Shown here piece after piece: positions 5,897 through 7,839 of a stretch of 7,839 nucleotides of DNA. A program made the translations under genes and the position numbers. Positions within the stretch are counted from its first letter, which is position 1. Each line of letters opens with the position of its first letter. Below the pieces are notes generated by a model. It ran no database searches. It was not told the DNA's origin and saw only the letters and a program-made list of their open reading frames with translations. This stretch comes from Hyphomicrobiales bacterium (lineage in GTDB: Bacteria; Pseudomonadota; Alphaproteobacteria; Rhizobiales; Aestuariivirgaceae), in the NCBI GenBank assembly GCA_023266715.1, contig JAHFPK010000025.1, positions 1 through 7,839 on the forward strand. Reading direction: 5' to 3'.

Positions 5897-6015
5897 GGAA
5901 AGTGGATACCGCCGCTGAAAAGTGAGCCTCGTTGCCGCATTTAAACTAACCCTATAAGACCCTTTTGTCTAACCGCAAGCGATTCGCGTTTTGCTGTTTT
6001 CAAGGATTTGCAGGA
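5897..6015. promoter_or_regulatory. Divergent intergenic region between GST gene and uppP
   Basis: This 119-bp AT-richer gap must carry the start signals for the GST-queG-SDR unit (leftward) and for uppP (rightward). A shared core CCTATAAG (5951-5958) can serve as -10 in both directions. Rightward, TTGCCG (5932-5937) with TATAAG leaves a 15-nt spacer. Leftward, TTGCGG (5978-5973) with TATAGG leaves 16 nt. Both spacers are shorter than ideal, so the assignment is weak. AAGGA at 6002-6006 is the uppP ribosome binding site, 9 nt before its ATG. I see no operator palindrome. Confidence 0.35.
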
Positions 6016-6837
6016 ATGTCACTCGAGCAGATTATTGTGCTTGCTCTCATACAAGGGACCACCGAGTTTCTCCCCATTTCCTCTTCGGGTCATTTGATTT
6101 TGGTTCCAACCGTGACGGGTTGGGCAGATCAGGGTGTGGTGACCGACATGGTCACCAATCTCGGAACCCTTGCGGCGGTGATCATCTATTTCTGGCGCGA
6201 TGTCGTCCACATGTTCTGGGGTGTGTTTGATTTTATAAAGCGCCGGACAACACAAAATTCCCAACTTGCTTTTCATGTGCTCATCGGCACAATTCCAATC
6301 ATTGTTGTTGGCCTGCTACTGAAGCTTACCCATCTCGATGAGCATATTCGCAGCGCCACACTGGTGGCCGTCAACGCCATAGTTTTTGGCCTGCTTCTCT
6401 ATGCGGCTGATACCTACGGCCTGTTCCGCCGGACGGTTCTGGACATGAACTGGAAATCTTCTCTGATCATTGGCGGCGCCCAGGCCCTGTCACTGAGTCC
6501 CGGGACAAGTCGCTCAGGCGTGACCATGACTGCCGCCCGGGGTCTTGGTTTCACCAGAGTTGAGGCCGCGCGCTTTTCCTTCCTTCTGTCTATCCCGGCA
6601 AATGGCGCCGCCTCGCTGCTGGTGATCGGTGACGCCTTGGAAAGTGGTCAAGCCATTTCAGGTCCCGTGATCGTCACCGGTATCCTGACATTTTTCGTAG
6701 CGCTCGGAACAATGACTGTGCTCATGCGAATGATAAGAACCATGAGCTTCATGCCCTTTGTGGTCTACCGCATTATTCTGGGCTTTGCCCTGCTCGCGCT
6801 GATTTACTCAGGCATTCCCTTGGGGGCGGTGAACTGA
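6016..6837 (+). CDS. uppP: Undecaprenyl-diphosphatase
   Basis: Removes a phosphate from undecaprenyl pyrophosphate in the inner membrane, regenerating the lipid carrier for peptidoglycan and other envelope polymers; extra copies confer bacitracin resistance, hence the old name bacA. The 273-residue protein is of standard length. It has the first active-site motif QGTTEFLPISSSGHL (13-27, with Gln13, Glu17 and His26) and the second motif SPGTSRSGVT (161-170, with Arg166). Hydrophobic segments lie at about 48-60, 85-103, 113-131, 149-161, 186-205, 216-236 and 250-267. The ATG at 6016 is preferred over a TTG at 5965 because it starts MSLEQIIVLALIQG as in the family and has AAGGA 9 nt upstream. 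Its 3' end overlaps the convergent NDUFA9-like gene by 34 nt. Confidence 0.97.
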   Translation: MSLEQIIVLALIQGTTEFLPISSSGHLILVPTVTGWADQGVVTDMVTNLGTLAAVIIYFWRDVVHMFWGVFDFIKRRTTQNSQLAFHVLIGTIPIIVVGLLLKLTHLDEHIRSATLVAVNAIVFGLLLYAADTYGLFRRTVLDMNWKSSLIIGGAQALSLSPGTSRSGVTMTAARGLGFTRVEAARFSFLLSIPANGAASLLVIGDALESGQAISGPVIVTGILTFFVALGTMTVLMRMIRTMSFMPFVVYRIILGFALLALIYSGIPLGAVN

Positions 6838-7784
6838 CCGGCTTTGCGGTAACGGTAAAGATAACTTGGCACAATTCCCTGAATGCTTTGAGCCGTGATG
6901 CCCAGGCTTGCGAGATCGCGACCTTCGCTCGTTGCGGCTTCACTCACCACATTATCCGTTTTCAGCAGTTCAACCTGATCGGCAGTCAGAGGAGCACCCG
7001 GTAAATAACCCATCAGGGTTCCCATAATTTTGGCAATGATCCAAGGAACGGGAACCAGCAATCTCTTGCGCCCAATCGTCTCAAGCGTGAATTCCATGAG
7101 TTGCTTGAAGGTGAAAACTTCCGGCCCGCCGAGTTCCAGAGTCTGGCCTGAGGCCTCACCGCGATCGATGAGTATCGCAATAGCTTCGGCGAGATCGCCC
7201 GCAAACAGGGGAGTGAATTTGGTCATGCCGCCACCGATCAGCGGCAGGGCAGGCGCCAGGCGGCTGAGCCCCGCAAACTGGTTGAAGAAATTATCCTCCG
7301 GTCCGAATACAATTGAGGGCCGCAAGATGATGGCACCCGGGAAAGTGGCCTTGGCTTTAGCTTCACCAGCAGCCTTAGTGCGCGCATATTCACTTTTAGA
7401 ACTTGCATTAGCGCCAAGAGCTGACATCTGAATAAAAACCTTGGCCTTGGCATTTTTCGCAGCTCTGGCGGAGGCCTCGGCTCCAAAAACATGGATGGCA
7501 TCAAAACTTTGGGCCCCCCGGCTCACCAGAACACCGGTCAGATTGATCACCGCGGTGGCCCCGTCACAAGCTGCAGCAAGGGACGCCGGATATCGCACAT
7601 TGGCTTGTACCGGCATGACCTGGCCCGGCGTGCCCAAGGGCTGCACATGGCCCGCAAGGTCGGGCCTGCGGCAGGCCACGCGAACGCGGTAGCCGCGCTG
7701 GGCAAGCGAACGTACAATATGGCGGCCAATAAAGCCCGAACCGCCTATGATGGTCACAAGTTTTTCTGAATTATCTGAAGTCAC
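6804..7784 (-). CDS. NDUFA9-like SDR protein (complex I-associated type)
   Basis: A 326-residue atypical short-chain dehydrogenase with an NAD(P)-binding loop GGSGFIGRHIV (14-24), followed by VRVACRRPDLAGH (34-46), INLTGVLVSRG (80-90), QMSALGANASS (119-129), and a YxxxK pair Tyr133-Lys137 in SEYARTKAAGE. LRPSIVFGPEDNFFNQF (154-170) is characteristic of the group related to the NDUFA9 subunit of mitochondrial complex I, which binds NADPH without known turnover. In bacteria such proteins are usually annotated as complex I NDUFA9 subunit family proteins; a structural role in complex I here is inference. The start is GTG at 7784, giving MTSDNSEKLVTIIGGSGF. An ATG 8 nt upstream is out of frame. 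No strong ribosome binding site is seen. Its 3' end overlaps uppP by 34 nt. Confidence 0.92.
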   Translation of the reverse strand: MTSDNSEKLVTIIGGSGFIGRHIVRSLAQRGYRVRVACRRPDLAGHVQPLGTPGQVMPVQANVRYPASLAAACDGATAVINLTGVLVSRGAQSFDAIHVFGAEASARAAKNAKAKVFIQMSALGANASSKSEYARTKAAGEAKAKATFPGAIILRPSIVFGPEDNFFNQFAGLSRLAPALPLIGGGMTKFTPLFAGDLAEAIAILIDRGEASGQTLELGGPEVFTFKQLMEFTLETIGRKRLLVPVPWIIAKIMGTLMGYLPGAPLTADQVELLKTDNVVSEAATSEGRDLASLGITAQSIQGIVPSYLYRYRKAGQFTAPKGMPE

Positions 7785-7792
7785 GAAGTCAT
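7777..7792 (-). repeat. Two tandem 8-mers at the start of the NDUFA9-like gene
   Basis: On the minus strand ATGACTTC (7792-7785) is followed directly by GTGACTTC (7784-7777), identical at 7 of 8 positions. The first copy begins with an out-of-frame ATG and the second with the GTG start used by the gene. Removing one 8-bp unit would place an ATG in frame with an otherwise unchanged N-terminus. A short frame MKQLDMTS (7807-7781) reads through the first copy and stops with a GTGA overlap at the gene start. Confidence 0.6.
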
Positions 7793-7839
7793 GTCCAATT
7801 GTTTCATGGTTCCGGGCCGCTTTTAGCCGTCGCGCGCGC
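7785..7839 (-). other. Upstream end of window, no identifiable gene
   Basis: These 55 bases include a GC-rich run at 7831-7839 and a minus-strand TAA at 7825-7823 that could be the end of a gene lying beyond the window edge. Too little sequence remains to support any call. No clear -35/-10 pair for the NDUFA9-like gene is visible. Confidence 0.3.

Noticed and set aside
5965..6015. Upstream TTG start for uppP giving 17 extra residues
   Set aside because: The extra residues do not match the family N-terminus, and the ATG at 6016 has a proper ribosome binding site.

Overview
The window reads as ordinary chromosomal housekeeping DNA from an alphaproteobacterium, most likely Hyphomicrobiales (Rhizobiales) or a close relative. 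This rests on the protein character of IF-3, L35, L20 and PheS, on a GST of the type ending in YADLDF that I associate with alphaproteobacteria, and on the SDR protein related to the complex I subunit NDUFA9. GC content is moderately high throughout. I see no insertion sequence, phage gene, CRISPR array, tRNA or rRNA, and no sign of recent transfer.

Region 1 (1-2447, minus strand) is a translation operon read as infC, rpmI, rplT, pheS. PheS runs off the left edge with roughly its last 25 residues missing. A good sigma-70-like promoter lies upstream of infC at about 2418-2447. infC appears to start at the rare codon ATT behind a consensus Shine-Dalgarno sequence, as in E. coli, where this makes IF-3 control its own synthesis. 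The gaps infC-rpmI (130 nt) and rplT-pheS (95 nt) contain inverted repeats without U-tracts, so they look like RNA control or processing structures and not terminators.

Region 2 (2446-3273, plus strand) is a single alpha/beta hydrolase gene transcribed divergently from infC. Its best ribosome binding site faces a five-codon mini-ORF that stops immediately before the hydrolase ATG.

Region 3 (3263-5896, minus strand) is a tightly overlapping three-gene unit read as GST-like protein, queG, SDR-family protein. queG makes the last step of queuosine tRNA modification. The SDR gene probably starts at a GTG that overlaps the queG stop as GTGA. The unit converges on the hydrolase with an 11-nt overlap of coding regions.

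Region 4 (5897-6837, plus strand) is uppP, which recycles the lipid carrier for cell wall synthesis. It is divergent from the GST gene across a 119-bp gap. Region 5 (6804-7784, minus strand) is an NDUFA9-like SDR gene that overlaps the uppP 3' end by 34 nt and begins with a GTG inside a small tandem repeat. Bases 7785-7839 hold no identifiable gene.

No stretch longer than about 130 bases lacks a gene. I did not find an undescribed system. The points worth a second look are small: start-codon choice, leader structures, gene overlaps, and a GST missing a usually conserved glutathione-binding motif.
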